A DNA stretch of 64,000 nt from JAIWNK01 sp964453115 (GTDB lineage: Bacteria > Chloroflexota > Anaerolineae > Anaerolineales > Anaerolineaceae), in contig CAYVRT010000015.1 of assembly GCA_964453115.1 (NCBI GenBank), positions 1-64,000 of the forward strand, read 5' to 3'. Shown here in pieces: positions 44,066-53,465 of this stretch (position 1 is the stretch's first letter; each line of letters opens with the position of its first letter). A program made the translations under genes and the position numbers. The notes under the pieces are model-generated. The model searched no databases. It was given only the letters and a program-made list of their open reading frames with translations, and was not told where the DNA came from.

Positions 44066-45559
44066 TTATGAAATGGCGCTCAACAACTCAATTGCCTTTT
44101 GAACGCGCTCCAACACCTTTGATAGGCCAACAATTTCCATGCTCTCAAACAATGGCGGGCTAACGCGCTGCCCCGTCACAGCCACACGCAGAATACCAAA
44201 CACCTGCCCAGCCGACAGTCCAAGCTCATCCACCAACAACCGCATCGGCGGCTCGGCCACAGCCAGTGAAACATCCGGCAGGCCTGCCAACACAGCATAA
44301 ATGCGCTTTGCAACTTCCATTGATTGTTGGGTTGTCAGACCTTTTGCCACCAATTCCTCTGCCTGCGGCGACACCGTTTCGCGGAAGAAAAAGCCTGCCA
44401 GTTCTGGTGCTTCATCCAGCGTCACCATTCGTTCCTGAATCAGGGGAGCAATCTTCAATAGCGTTTCTAGGTCAGCCTCATACCCAGCCATTTCAAAATA
44501 TGGCATCAACCGCAATGCAAGTTCGTCAACTGAAAAGGCCCGAATATGCAAACCATTAAAATGGTCTAGCTTTGTGAAATTAATTGCCGCCGGTGAAGGG
44601 TTCAAATGCTCCAGGCTAAACTTCTCAATCAGGTCCGGCAGCGTAAAGAACTCTGTATGGTCATCATAGCTCCATCCCATCAGCGAAACCCAATTGACAA
44701 CAGCCTCTGGCGTATAGCCCAGCCCGCGCAAATCGCGCACAAAAATTGAATAGCCATCTTTAATCAAATCCGCTGCCTCGCGCTTGCTCATCTTGCCCTT
44801 GCCGCTCGGCTTAAGAAACACCGACAAATGCACCCACTCCGGCTCTGGCCAGCCAAAAGCACGCACAATCAACGCGTGCAGGGGGAAAGTCGGCAACCAT
44901 TCCGAACCACGAATAACATGCGTGATCTTCATCAAGTAGTCATCCACCATAGCCGCCAGATGATACAAAGCCAATCCATCCGATTTGACAATAATATAAT
45001 CATCGAGCGTCCGATTCTCAACGCGAATTTCGCCTCGCAACACATCCTGCACAACCGTTGTGCCAGTTTGAGGCGTTCGGAAGCGAATCACATGCGGTTC
45101 ACCCGCCTCCACCCGCCGCCGCGCCTCATCCAACGGCAAATCACGACAGGTGCCATCATAATGCGGCGGCTCTTTGCGCTTCTGTTGCTCTTGCCGCACC
45201 CGCTCCAATCGCTCAGTCGAGCAAAAGCAATAATATGCATCTCCTTGCTCGATCAATTGTTCAGCATACGCACGATAAATTTCCTTGCGCTCGGATTGAC
45301 GATACGGCCCATAGGGCCCGCCCACATCCGGGCCCTCATCCCATTCCAACCCCAGCCAGCGCATGCCCTCCATCAACTCCTCTTCCGTCCCCGGAACAAA
45401 GCGCTTGCGATCGGTATCCTCAATGCGCAAAATAAATTGCCCGCCCGTCTTTCGAGCCAGCAAATAGTCATACAGCGCAGTACGCGCACTGCCCAGATGC
45501 ATATGTCCAGTGGGCGAAGGCGCAAAACGAACACGAACAGGTTTCATCTCGTTGGTCAT
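44066..45559 (-). CDS. gltX: Glutamyl-tRNA synthetase
   Basis: Charges tRNA-Glu (and possibly tRNA-Gln). The 497-residue class I synthetase has the HIGH-type motif as HMHLG after RFAPSPTG, a zinc-site-like CFC...C stretch (about 110-137) and KMSKR as KMSKS-type loop. The anticodon-binding C-terminal domain follows. GGGAG lies five bases upstream of ATG 45559. It comes 16 bp after rodA, at the end of the cell-shape locus, and a perfect hairpin follows its stop. Confidence 0.95.
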   Translation of the reverse strand: MTNEMKPVRVRFAPSPTGHMHLGSARTALYDYLLARKTGGQFILRIEDTDRKRFVPGTEEELMEGMRWLGLEWDEGPDVGGPYGPYRQSERKEIYRAYAEQLIEQGDAYYCFCSTERLERVRQEQQKRKEPPHYDGTCRDLPLDEARRRVEAGEPHVIRFRTPQTGTTVVQDVLRGEIRVENRTLDDYIIVKSDGLALYHLAAMVDDYLMKITHVIRGSEWLPTFPLHALIVRAFGWPEPEWVHLSVFLKPSGKGKMSKREAADLIKDGYSIFVRDLRGLGYTPEAVVNWVSLMGWSYDDHTEFFTLPDLIEKFSLEHLNPSPAAINFTKLDHFNGLHIRAFSVDELALRLMPYFEMAGYEADLETLLKIAPLIQERMVTLDEAPELAGFFFRETVSPQAEELVAKGLTTQQSMEVAKRIYAVLAGLPDVSLAVAEPPMRLLVDELGLSAGQVFGILRVAVTGQRVSPPLFESMEIVGLSKVLERVQKAIELLSAIS

Positions 45560-45574
45560 AAGGCTCCCAAAAAA

Positions 45575-46666
45575 TCAAGAAGTTTCACTGTGAGCAGCGA
45601 CACTCTCCACCAATCCAATTCCAAGAATTAGCGAGAGCAACGAACTGCCCCCATAGCTCACAAACGGTAAAGTCAGGCCAGTCACCGGCAGAACCTTGAG
45701 GTTCACGCCAACATTGACCATCGTCTGGAAAAACAACAATGTAGCCACCCCATAGCACACCAATGCGCCAAACATATCCGGCGCACGGCGTGCAACCCGC
45801 AAGCAGCGCAGAATCACAAACACAATCAACCCCACTACCAGCACTGCCCCCACAAAACCAAATTCCTCCGCCATGGCAGAGAAAATAAAGTCTGTATGCC
45901 GCACCTTTAAATAGCGAAGTTGAACCTGCGTGCCATGTCCATAACCCATTCCAAACCAGCCGCCCGAACCAATCGAAATCAGCGCCTGATTCACATTAAA
46001 TGCATTGCCATGCCGAGCATCTGGATCCTGGAAGAAAAAGTCCACAATCCGTTTTAGCTGATAATTTTCCAAAAAAGGCAGTGCGGCCAACCCGCCAACC
46101 CCCACTGCACCCGCCATCCAGGGCAAAAATTTGAGCGGCAACCCGCTCACCCACAACATCGAAAACCACAAAACCATCATCACGATGGAGGTGCTCAGAT
46201 TGGGCTGGAGGAAAATCCAAATCATAATCCCGGCCATCATAGCAAAACTCTTCGCCATCCAAATCAGGTCTTTGGGGCGGTCTTTGTGATTGGCAAAAAA
46301 GTTTGCCAACACCAGAATCAAAACAATCTTGGCAATTTCGGATGGCTGAATCAAGATTACCCCCGTATCAAACCAGCGCGCCGAACCGTAGAGAGCCGTC
46401 CCCAATGCATAAATGCCTACCAACGCCCCCACAGCCACAACGTACATCGGACGCGCCAGCGCTGACCAGTAACGATAATCAATGATTGTGGTTATCAACA
46501 AAACAACCAGCCCGGCAGCAACAAAAATCGTCTGCCGATTCGGCGAGCCAGCAATTTCTGCATTTCCAGCCACTGCCGAACGAATCATCACAATCCCAAA
46601 CACGCATAGCAGCACCACTGCGCCAAACAACCAATAATCAAAGCGCTGCCAGATTCGTCGGTCCAT
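45575..46666 (-). CDS. rodA: Rod-shape peptidoglycan glycosyltransferase RodA (SEDS family)
   Basis: Polymerises lipid II for lateral wall growth with PBP2. The 363-residue protein has about ten transmembrane helices and SEDS motifs: FLQPNLSTS, NQALISIGSGGWFGMGYGHG, HTDFIFSAMAEEFGF and the late GLTLPFVSYGGSSLL. I chose ATG 46666 with AAGGAG upstream; the frame is open 11 codons further. It is separated from PBP2 by minCDE, an unusual order. Confidence 0.92.
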   Translation of the reverse strand: MDRRIWQRFDYWLFGAVVLLCVFGIVMIRSAVAGNAEIAGSPNRQTIFVAAGLVVLLITTIIDYRYWSALARPMYVVAVGALVGIYALGTALYGSARWFDTGVILIQPSEIAKIVLILVLANFFANHKDRPKDLIWMAKSFAMMAGIMIWIFLQPNLSTSIVMMVLWFSMLWVSGLPLKFLPWMAGAVGVGGLAALPFLENYQLKRIVDFFFQDPDARHGNAFNVNQALISIGSGGWFGMGYGHGTQVQLRYLKVRHTDFIFSAMAEEFGFVGAVLVVGLIVFVILRCLRVARRAPDMFGALVCYGVATLLFFQTMVNVGVNLKVLPVTGLTLPFVSYGGSSLLSLILGIGLVESVAAHSETS

Positions 46667-46702
46667 TAAAACAAATTCTCCTTTTTCATCAAACCGCAAA
46701 CA

Positions 46703-46975
46703 TCACGCTGGTGAACGCTTGCGCCGGGTATTGCGGATGGGAATATCCGCCACCAAACGATTTTCGCGCCCCTCCTGCGAAATCGAAATCTGCACTGCTG
46801 CTGGGTCAATTTCCACATAGCGCGAAATAACCTCCAGCAGTTCATTTTTGAGCGCCTCCACCTGCTCCGTAGTCAAGTTGGTGCGATCATTAATCAACAC
46901 CAGCTTCAGCCGATCTTTGGCAGAATCGGCGCTGTGTTTTTGCTTTCCCAACAACCGTTCCAGCCAGTCTGCCAT
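46703..46975 (-). CDS. minE: Cell division topological specificity factor MinE
   Basis: The 90-residue protein matches MinE: an amphipathic N-terminus (MADWLERLLG) for membrane contact, the RLKLVLINDR segment that becomes the MinD-binding helix, and the C-terminal dimer domain ending in ISQEGRENRLVADIPI. It drives MinD ATP hydrolysis and pole-to-pole oscillation. It follows minD by 2 bp. Confidence 0.93.
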   Translation of the reverse strand: MADWLERLLGKQKHSADSAKDRLKLVLINDRTNLTTEQVEALKNELLEVISRYVEIDPAAVQISISQEGRENRLVADIPIRNTRRKRSPA

Positions 46976-46976
46976 C

Positions 46977-47780
46977 TCAATTCCCTCCCGAGCGCACCCA
47001 ACGGCTCAAACGATGGAAAAAGCCATCCCTTTCCTCCAAATCGAGGAAAGGAACCTGTTCGCCCTTTAACCGGCGGGCAATGTTTTGAAAAGCCAACCCA
47101 GCCCTGGCCTTCGGGTCAAATGCCACCGGCTGTCCGCGATTGGTGCTCACAATCACATTCTCATCTTCTGGCACAACCCCAATTAGTTCAACCGCCAGCA
47201 GTTCTAACACATCTTCAGCATTCAACATATCACCCCGCTTGACCATCGCCGGATTCAAGCGGTTCAAAATCAAGCGTGCCGGGCCTTTTTCTTCTGCTTC
47301 GACCAGTCCAATCACACGATCTGCATCGCGCACAGCCGAAACCTCAGGATTTGTCACCACCAAAACCATGTCCGCCGGTGCCAAGGCGTTCCGAAAACCG
47401 CGCTCAATTCCAGCCGGTGAATCAATCAAAATCCAATCCACTTCCCCACGCAATTCATCACATAGGCGCACCATATCGCTCGGTGAAACAGCGCTTTTAT
47501 CGCGCGTTTGTGCCGCAGGGATCAAAAACAAATCTGGCAATCGCTTATCGCGGATCATTGCCTGCCGCAACCGACAGCGGCCCTCCACCACATCTACCAA
47601 GTCATATACAATTCGGTTTTCCAACCCCAAAACAACATCCAGATTTCGCAAACCAATATCGCCATCAATACAGACAACTTTCTGACCACCCAATGCCAAA
47701 GCCACAGCCAGGTTGGCTGTCGTCGTTGTCTTTCCCACGCCACCTTTGCCCGAAGAAACCGTCACAACCGTTGCTGCCAT
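46977..47780 (-). CDS. minD: Septum site-determining ATPase MinD
   Basis: The 267-residue ParA/MinD-family ATPase has the deviant Walker A GKGGVGKTT, DGDIGLRNLD, and DSPAGIERGF. The C-terminal end (DGFFHRLSRWV) is an amphipathic membrane-targeting helix. It recruits MinC to the membrane. It lies between minC and minE with near-zero spacing. Confidence 0.94.
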   Translation of the reverse strand: MAATVVTVSSGKGGVGKTTTTANLAVALALGGQKVVCIDGDIGLRNLDVVLGLENRIVYDLVDVVEGRCRLRQAMIRDKRLPDLFLIPAAQTRDKSAVSPSDMVRLCDELRGEVDWILIDSPAGIERGFRNALAPADMVLVVTNPEVSAVRDADRVIGLVEAEEKGPARLILNRLNPAMVKRGDMLNAEDVLELLAVELIGVVPEDENVIVSTNRGQPVAFDPKARAGLAFQNIARRLKGEQVPFLDLEERDGFFHRLSRWVRSGGN

Positions 47781-47787
47781 TTTCTCC

Positions 47788-48474
47788 CTATTTCTCCTTA
47801 AAATTCCATGCTTCTAAAATCACGCGCCCATTTTGCAAACGTACAATTTCTGGCTGCAATTTACCCTTGCGTGTTGGCAAGTTTACCACCATATCCGCAA
47901 TTCGCAACTGTGTTGGCATCAGTTCCAATGCACAAACCGTTGCCTGCTCATTTCCATCTGCCCCGGCAATTAACGTTCCGCGCGCTCGTCCCCAAACCAC
48001 AACACAGCCACCCGCACTCACCTCGCCACCCGGGTTCACATCCCCCACCACCACCACATGGCCCTTAGACACGACCCGAAAACCAGACCGAATGGTGCGC
48101 TGCACCAGAACCGCATTTTCCCCCTCCAAGGCATTAGTATCCACCGCCCGCACCACGCGCTCAGGACGCGGCGTATTCAATCGCGTTGCCAGACCGAGGG
48201 TTTGCGCCGTTTGCTCTGTCACCGGCGAGCTACTCAACACAGCCCAAAGAATCACTCCCTGATCAAAAAGCACATCGCGCAAATGCCCCATTTCAGCCGC
48301 GCGCAAAATTCGGTTTCCCACCTCGAGCGTTAATCGAGCGCCCTTAAAAAAGCCAGCCTTTTCTGCAATGTAACGCAACAGAGCCGCCTGCACTGTCGGC
48401 CATTCCCCCTCGCCAACAGTCACCAGCAGACCATCCCGCACGCCTTTCATCTGAATTAATGGCTCATTTACCAT
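47788..48474 (-). CDS. minC: Septum site-determining protein MinC
   Basis: FtsZ antagonist. The 228-residue protein has a divergent N-terminal FtsZ-binding domain (about 1-100) and a right-handed beta-helix C-terminal domain with repeated turns SGFRVVSKGHVVVVGDVNPGG, EVSAGG and VWGRARGTLIAG, typical of MinC. ATG 48474 is preferred over the preceding GTG because of AGGA spacing. It begins 9 bp after the pbp2 stop. Confidence 0.9.
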   Translation of the reverse strand: MVNEPLIQMKGVRDGLLVTVGEGEWPTVQAALLRYIAEKAGFFKGARLTLEVGNRILRAAEMGHLRDVLFDQGVILWAVLSSSPVTEQTAQTLGLATRLNTPRPERVVRAVDTNALEGENAVLVQRTIRSGFRVVSKGHVVVVGDVNPGGEVSAGGCVVVWGRARGTLIAGADGNEQATVCALELMPTQLRIADMVVNLPTRKGKLQPEIVRLQNGRVILEAWNFKEK

Positions 48475-48483
48475 CACATCATC

Positions 48484-50658
48484 CTATGGTTGCGCAGCAC
48501 CCGCCGCTGCATCAAACTCCTTGAACGCAAAATAGGCCTCCATTACCTTGCGAACCACCGGCGCAGCCAAGATCGCGCCTTCAGTCCCATTATACACGAA
48601 AGCGACCACAACAATCTCCGGATCGTTGTAAGGCGCATATCCAACATACCAGGCATGTGCCGGCCAACGACCCGGTTTGCACAAATCTTTCGATTGCGCC
48701 ACATTGTCACAATACTCCGCGGTTCCCGTTTTACCAGCCGTTGGTATTTGCGCATCAATATTCGCAAACACCTTCTCTGCCGTACCACCGCTGACCACCA
48801 ACCGCATTGCTTCTTGCGCTTTCTCAATCACCCAGGGTTCCACCACTTTCATCTCGCCCGTCGTTATGAAATTTTCATCATATACATGAATCACCGGGTC
48901 ACTTGTAATATCACGCAATTGCACCGGCTGGAACGGACGAATTACATTGCCCTCTGAATCCAGCACTTCTTTCACCAATGTCGGCTTCATCAGTTTGCCA
49001 TCATTCGCAATCGTCGCCACCGAAACCAGAACTTGCAAAGGTGTTGAAAGCACATATCCCTGCCCAATTGCAGCAATATAGGTATCCCCCGTCGCCCAAT
49101 TCTCTCCTTGTGACAAACGTTTCCAGTTCGGATCCGGAATCAGACCTGTCGCCTCGCCCGGCAACTCAATCCCCAATTCCTGACCATACCCCAATGCCCG
49201 AGCATATTCTCCCAACCGCCAAATCCCCAGCCCCTCCGGCACCTCATCCTGATAACCGCCCGTCACCTTATAGAAATACACATCGCACGACTGTGCCACA
49301 CCGGTCAAGTAATCCACCATCCCATGCCCACCTCCGGTACTTTTATACAAATAACATACGAATTCTTGAGCCAGCGGACGCGGATCGTTCGGCTGGAACT
49401 TTTGCTCAATCACAATCTTACCCGGGTCATCCACCTGATATTCGGGTGTCACAACTCCTTCATTCAAAATTCCCAGCGCCGCAGCCATCTTAAACACAGA
49501 ACCCGGTGGATGCTCTGCTGAAATTGCATGATTAAACAATGGACGATTGGGGTCAAGCTGCAATTGCTGATAATAATCTCCTGGTATCAGGCGGGCCATC
49601 CGATTATTCTCAAAGGTTGGCTCCGAAACCAACGCCAGAATCTCCCCTGTTTTGGGGTTCATCGCAATCACCACACCATTTGTATAGCGTGTCTCATTCA
49701 GCCATTGATTCCAGCCGCGCATCTCCCCATTTAATGCTTCTTTCGCCGCAGCTTGCAGGCGCGTATCAATCGTCAAACGAACATTCTGGCCCGGAACAGG
49801 CAACAATGGCGGTTCCAAATCGCCCAATACCTGCCCAGAAGAATCAACCTCCACTACCCGCTCCCCATTCTGGCCGCGTAAAATCTCATCCAGCGTTGCT
49901 TCCACCCCCGCATACCCCACCTTATCACGATTCGGGATAAACCCCAACTCGCGATACTCCTGCTCCAACGAGGCCGGAATCGGCCCTAAAAAACCAACTA
50001 CCTCCGCTGTCGTATATCCAGTAGGATATTCACGAATTGGACGAACTTCAATCCCCACACCGGGCAAATCCACCGAGCGTTCGCGAATCAACATCGCCAG
50101 ACTCGAATCAATATTACAGGCAATTTGCACAGGAGAATAAGGCGCATTCGTATCACCGATTAAAACAATCTCTGTAATCCCCAAATCATTCGCACACGGC
50201 TTAAATACCTTTGCCACCTCATCTCGAAGTAACCCATCCTCATCATAAGCATTGGGATTGGTCACGGGAATTTGCAGCAATTGCGAAAGTTGCCGATATA
50301 CCTCACTCACCGCCCCAATCTCCGGAGACATTGCCACACCAAACAGTTCGCGATAGCTCTCAATCACCATCGTTGGATTTCCTGGCAAATCCGCCGGAAC
50401 AATCACCACGTTGTAAGAAGGTGCATTACGCGCCAACACAGTTCCATTGCGGTCGTAGATAATCCCACGCTGCGTTTGTAGGTTAATTTCAGAAGTGCGA
50501 TTATCTTCCGCTTGCTGCCGATAAAGATCCCCATCCACAATCTGCAAATTGAACAATCGCAACGTATAAAATCCAAACACCAATGCCATTGCAGCATAGA
50601 AAATCAGCAACCGCCAACGGTTTAAGGGCGGCGTTTCGGTAATACGCGGCTCATTCAT
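48484..50658 (-). CDS. mrdA: Penicillin-binding protein 2, peptidoglycan transpeptidase
   Basis: Class B PBP that crosslinks lateral wall with RodA. The 724-residue protein has one N-terminal membrane helix (about 16-36), the class B dimerisation domain with the RGIIYDRNG motif, and a transpeptidase with the nucleophile in PGSVFK, SCD as the SXN-type motif and KTGTAE. ATG 50658 overlaps the mreD stop (ATGA) and has GGAGG; a 115-codon upstream open frame is antisense-like noise inside mreD. The C-terminus is Ala-rich. Confidence 0.94.
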   Translation of the reverse strand: MNEPRITETPPLNRWRLLIFYAAMALVFGFYTLRLFNLQIVDGDLYRQQAEDNRTSEINLQTQRGIIYDRNGTVLARNAPSYNVVIVPADLPGNPTMVIESYRELFGVAMSPEIGAVSEVYRQLSQLLQIPVTNPNAYDEDGLLRDEVAKVFKPCANDLGITEIVLIGDTNAPYSPVQIACNIDSSLAMLIRERSVDLPGVGIEVRPIREYPTGYTTAEVVGFLGPIPASLEQEYRELGFIPNRDKVGYAGVEATLDEILRGQNGERVVEVDSSGQVLGDLEPPLLPVPGQNVRLTIDTRLQAAAKEALNGEMRGWNQWLNETRYTNGVVIAMNPKTGEILALVSEPTFENNRMARLIPGDYYQQLQLDPNRPLFNHAISAEHPPGSVFKMAAALGILNEGVVTPEYQVDDPGKIVIEQKFQPNDPRPLAQEFVCYLYKSTGGGHGMVDYLTGVAQSCDVYFYKVTGGYQDEVPEGLGIWRLGEYARALGYGQELGIELPGEATGLIPDPNWKRLSQGENWATGDTYIAAIGQGYVLSTPLQVLVSVATIANDGKLMKPTLVKEVLDSEGNVIRPFQPVQLRDITSDPVIHVYDENFITTGEMKVVEPWVIEKAQEAMRLVVSGGTAEKVFANIDAQIPTAGKTGTAEYCDNVAQSKDLCKPGRWPAHAWYVGYAPYNDPEIVVVAFVYNGTEGAILAAPVVRKVMEAYFAFKEFDAAAGAAQP

Positions 50659-51152
50659 TCTTCCTCCGCAGCATACAACTGATTTGCCAGGCTGCGCACC
50701 AGCACATACACCGGCAAAACCAACAAAAGGTTCAAGATCGCGCTTGGTAAAGTTACCAGGCTCAAACCATCCAACAAACCCAGGTTTGCCCCCTGCAAAC
50801 GCAGCCAAACCAAAACCGGCACATGCTCCATCAACGATCCCACAAAAACAACCAAAAACAAAACCAAAACAGGCATCTGCCACACCCGATGCCTCAAATA
50901 TAACGCCGCACCTGTTATCACCAAATAGGTAATACTCCACCAATACAACGGCGTAGCCGAAACAAAAGCCACCAGTCCCGCTGCACCCACAGCCCACAAC
51001 CACACATGCCTGGTTCGTTCTTGCAAAGCCCAGGCCGACAGCACTACCAACATTAAATCTGCTGAGCCATAGAGCAATTGCACACGGCTAACCACCACTG
51101 TTTGCAACATCAGCGCTCCAAGCAAAATCGGCACCATCACCAGATTCTTCAT
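50655..51152 (-). CDS. mreD: Rod shape-determining protein MreD
   Basis: The 165-residue membrane protein has about five hydrophobic helices and the MreD-like start NLVMVPILLGALMLQTVV. It links MreC to the PBP2-RodA machinery. I chose ATG 51152, preceded by AGGGAT, just after the mreC stop; 11 more upstream codons would lie inside mreC. It overlaps pbp2 by ATGA. Confidence 0.85.
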   Translation of the reverse strand: MKNLVMVPILLGALMLQTVVVSRVQLLYGSADLMLVVLSAWALQERTRHVWLWAVGAAGLVAFVSATPLYWWSITYLVITGAALYLRHRVWQMPVLVLFLVVFVGSLMEHVPVLVWLRLQGANLGLLDGLSLVTLPSAILNLLLVLPVYVLVRSLANQLYAAEEE

Positions 51153-51159
51153 CGTATCC

Positions 51160-51993
51160 CTAGGGCGCCAGAGGCGCCAGGTCAATTGGACGGAAGTTCG
51201 TAATCACCAATACCGCTGTTAAGGACCGAAAATCCACTGCCGATTGCACCGTTGCCGTCTGAAACACATCGTTTTCATTCTTTCGCACACTAATAACCTG
51301 TCCAACCAATATATTTGGCGGGTAATTGCCACCTAACCCAGAGGTTAGAATCAGTTCCCCGGGTTTCAATGGCACATCCTGCGGCACCATCTGCAAGTAC
51401 AGCTCCCCGGTTACCGAACCAACCAGCTGCGCATCCACCTTCAAAGACTGGAGCTTGACATTCACCACCGATTTTGGATCCGTCAATAACTGAACCCGCC
51501 CACCCTGAGCCGTCACTGCGTCCACCCGTCCCACCAATCCCTGATTGGTGACCACCGGCATTCCATGTTGTAGACCCTGATCAGACCCCTGGTCAATATA
51601 CACATAATGCAAAAACGGGTTGGGGTCGCGTCCAATCATAGCTGCAGCCGCATATTCGCTTTGGGGTCGCGAGCGCGCAAAGTCAAGCAGCGCATATAAC
51701 ATTTGCGCCTCGCTTACCTGCTGCTGCAATTGAATAACCTGAGTTTGCAAATTTGCCACTTCAGCTCGCAATTGTGCATTCTCCGCCTGCAAAGCAACCA
51801 CGTCCCCCGGCTTGGTTACCAAATCGCGCACTGCCGAAAAACGCGCCGAAAACCAACGCTGAGCATCTACCAATGGAGACTGTGCTGCGCTCAATGCCGG
51901 GCGCAAATACCCACCCAAGGCCAATAGAACCAGCCCAACCACCAACAAGCCAAAAACGGCCATTTGCCAAAACTTTGAATTGGGGGCTCTCAT
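51160..51993 (-). CDS. mreC: Rod shape-determining protein MreC
   Basis: The 277-residue protein has a single N-terminal membrane helix (about 10-30), a coiled coil (about 63-97, with LQAENAQLRAEVANLQTQV) and the beta-barrel MreC domain with IGRDPNPFLHYVYIDQGSDQG. It scaffolds the elongasome outside the membrane. It lies between mreB and mreD. Confidence 0.93.
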   Translation of the reverse strand: MRAPNSKFWQMAVFGLLVVGLVLLALGGYLRPALSAAQSPLVDAQRWFSARFSAVRDLVTKPGDVVALQAENAQLRAEVANLQTQVIQLQQQVSEAQMLYALLDFARSRPQSEYAAAAMIGRDPNPFLHYVYIDQGSDQGLQHGMPVVTNQGLVGRVDAVTAQGGRVQLLTDPKSVVNVKLQSLKVDAQLVGSVTGELYLQMVPQDVPLKPGELILTSGLGGNYPPNILVGQVISVRKNENDVFQTATVQSAVDFRSLTAVLVITNFRPIDLAPLAP

Positions 51994-52051
51994 TTCAGCT
52001 CACAAACAATCCTCTTCTCCTTCAGCCAAAGGCATAAGGAGATTTTATGCG

Positions 52052-53119
52052 TCACCGCGTCGCTGTTCGTTCCAGACGAACCAAATACTCCATTTCAATG
52101 AAGCGTTCCAGGTCCTCCAGAATCATTCCAGCACCGCGCGCCACACAAGTCAACGGGTCCGCTGCCACCCAAACGCGCAAGTTCACCTCATCGTTCAGAC
52201 GATCAGCCAACCCCTGCAACTGCGAACCACCCCCCGCCAAGCAAATACCCGATTCAATCAAATCCGCCACAATTTCAGGCGGCGCCTCATCCAACGCATC
52301 CTTGATTGTATCTACAATCACCTGAACAGAGCCAGCAATCGCCTCCCGGATTTCTACCGAAGAAATTTCCAGTGTCTCCGGCAATCCCGAAACCAGGTTC
52401 CGCCCCCGAACTGTCATCGTCCGCTCCGTTGTCAGCGGATAAGCCGAGCCAATCGTCATTTTCACCTGCTCCGCCATCCGTTCACCAATGAACAAATTGT
52501 ACTTGTTACGGATATACTGGATAATATCCTGATCCATCTCATCCCCAGCAACCCGCAACGAGCGCGAGACAACCACCCCCCCCATAGAAATAATCGCCAC
52601 CTCCGTTGTCCCACCGCCAATATCCACAATCATACTTCCACGCACATCAGATACTGGAAGACCCGCCCCCAAAGCAGCTGCGCGCGGCTCTTCAATCAGG
52701 TATGCCTCACGCGCCCCTGCCGCACGAGCCGCATCATACACAGCCCGCTTTTCAACTTCCGTTGCACCAGATGGAATCCCCACCACCACACGCGGGTTGG
52801 GCATCGGCATAATTGTCTGTAAATGCACCTTGCTCAAAAAGTATTCCAGCATATCCTTCGTGATATCAAACTCGGAAATTACCCCATCGCGCAAGGGACG
52901 AATGGCAATCACATCTGCCGGCGTACGACCAACCATCTCCTTTGCCTGTGCGCCAACCGCAATCGTCCGACGCGTGCGTTTGTTGATAATCACCCACGAT
53001 GGTTCATTAATAACAATTCCCTTCCCGCGCACATTTACCAATGTATTCGCTGTTCCCAGATCAATGCCAATATCCAGGGAAAGCAACCCAAGCAACCAGC
53101 CAAATGGATTAAAAGCCAA
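52052..53119 (-). CDS. mreB: Rod shape-determining actin-like protein MreB
   Basis: The 355-residue actin homologue has phosphate-1 DIGIDLGTANTLV, the VVGIPSGATEVEKRAV region, phosphate-2 IVDIGGGTTEVAI and the adenosine motif CLAGGGSQLQGL. An N-terminal hydrophobic helix (MAFNPFGWLLGLL) may attach it to the membrane. The start is TTG 53119, six bases after AAGGAG. It is the first gene of the shape operon and is read from an extended -10 promoter. Confidence 0.95.
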   Translation of the reverse strand: MAFNPFGWLLGLLSLDIGIDLGTANTLVNVRGKGIVINEPSWVIINKRTRRTIAVGAQAKEMVGRTPADVIAIRPLRDGVISEFDITKDMLEYFLSKVHLQTIMPMPNPRVVVGIPSGATEVEKRAVYDAARAAGAREAYLIEEPRAAALGAGLPVSDVRGSMIVDIGGGTTEVAIISMGGVVVSRSLRVAGDEMDQDIIQYIRNKYNLFIGERMAEQVKMTIGSAYPLTTERTMTVRGRNLVSGLPETLEISSVEIREAIAGSVQVIVDTIKDALDEAPPEIVADLIESGICLAGGGSQLQGLADRLNDEVNLRVWVAADPLTCVARGAGMILEDLERFIEMEYLVRLERTATR

Positions 53120-53183
53120 AAGGTTCTCCTTCAGTAACCGGCTATGGCAAACACCACAGCCGCAAATTGTCTACCGTGTTGAA

Positions 53184-53192
53184 ATTATACCA
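53184..53192 (-). promoter_or_regulatory. Extended -10 promoter of the mreB operon
   Basis: On the minus strand TGG-TATAAT forms an extended -10. TTGTCA lies 20 nt further upstream, too far for a good -35. That TTGTCAA overlaps the -35 of the divergent tRNA-Gly promoter. Confidence 0.6.
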
Positions 53193-53208
53193 TACCCAAT
53201 TACAGTTC

Positions 53209-53236
53209 TTGACAAGCCTCAATTTGCGATTATAAT
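53209..53236 (+). promoter_or_regulatory. Sigma-70 type promoter of tRNA-Gly
   Basis: TTGACA (53209-53214) and TATAAT (53231-53236) are both perfect, 16 nt apart. The start falls a few bases before the mature tRNA. Confidence 0.88.
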
Positions 53237-53249
53237 ACCACCATTCCAA

Positions 53250-53322
53250 GCGGGTGTCGCCAAGTGGTAAGGCAGTAGCTTCCCAAGCTACCATTCCGTG
53301 GGTTCGAATCCCATCACCCGCT
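53250..53322 (+). tRNA. tRNA-Gly (anticodon CCC)
   Basis: A 73-nt cloverleaf. The acceptor pairs GCGGGTG (53250-53256) with CACCCGC (53315-53321), discriminator T. The anticodon stem GTAGC/GCTAC encloses TTCCCAA, so the anticodon is CCC, reading GGG. CCA is not encoded. The tRNA has its own promoter and terminator. Confidence 0.96.
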
Positions 53323-53326
53323 CAAG

Positions 53327-53349
53327 CACCCCTTTTGGGGTGTTTTTTT
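53327..53349 (+). terminator. Intrinsic terminator after tRNA-Gly
   Basis: CACCCC and GGGGTG pair around a TTTT loop, followed by seven T (53343-53349). Confidence 0.92.
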
Positions 53350-53436
53350 GTTTTTCTTTACAAATATGCAAACCCCAAAATCGCCCAAATATGGATAAAT
53401 GCAGGCGAAAAATAGTAGCTTTATTTTCGCCTTTTA

Positions 53437-53445
53437 TGCTAAAAT
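53437..53445 (+). promoter_or_regulatory. Extended -10 promoter of the receiver/GAF sensor operon
   Basis: TGCTAAAAT (53437-53445) is an extended -10 element, 20 bp before ATG 53466. No convincing -35 is visible. TAGGAG follows as ribosome site. Confidence 0.5.
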
Positions 53446-53465
53446 CGTAGTAGGAGTTTCTTAAC

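Noticed and set aside
50659..51003. 115-codon N-terminal extension of PBP2
   Set aside because: It lies antiparallel-frame inside mreD, has odd Gly/Cys-rich composition, and ATG 50658 has GGAGG and the ATGA overlap.
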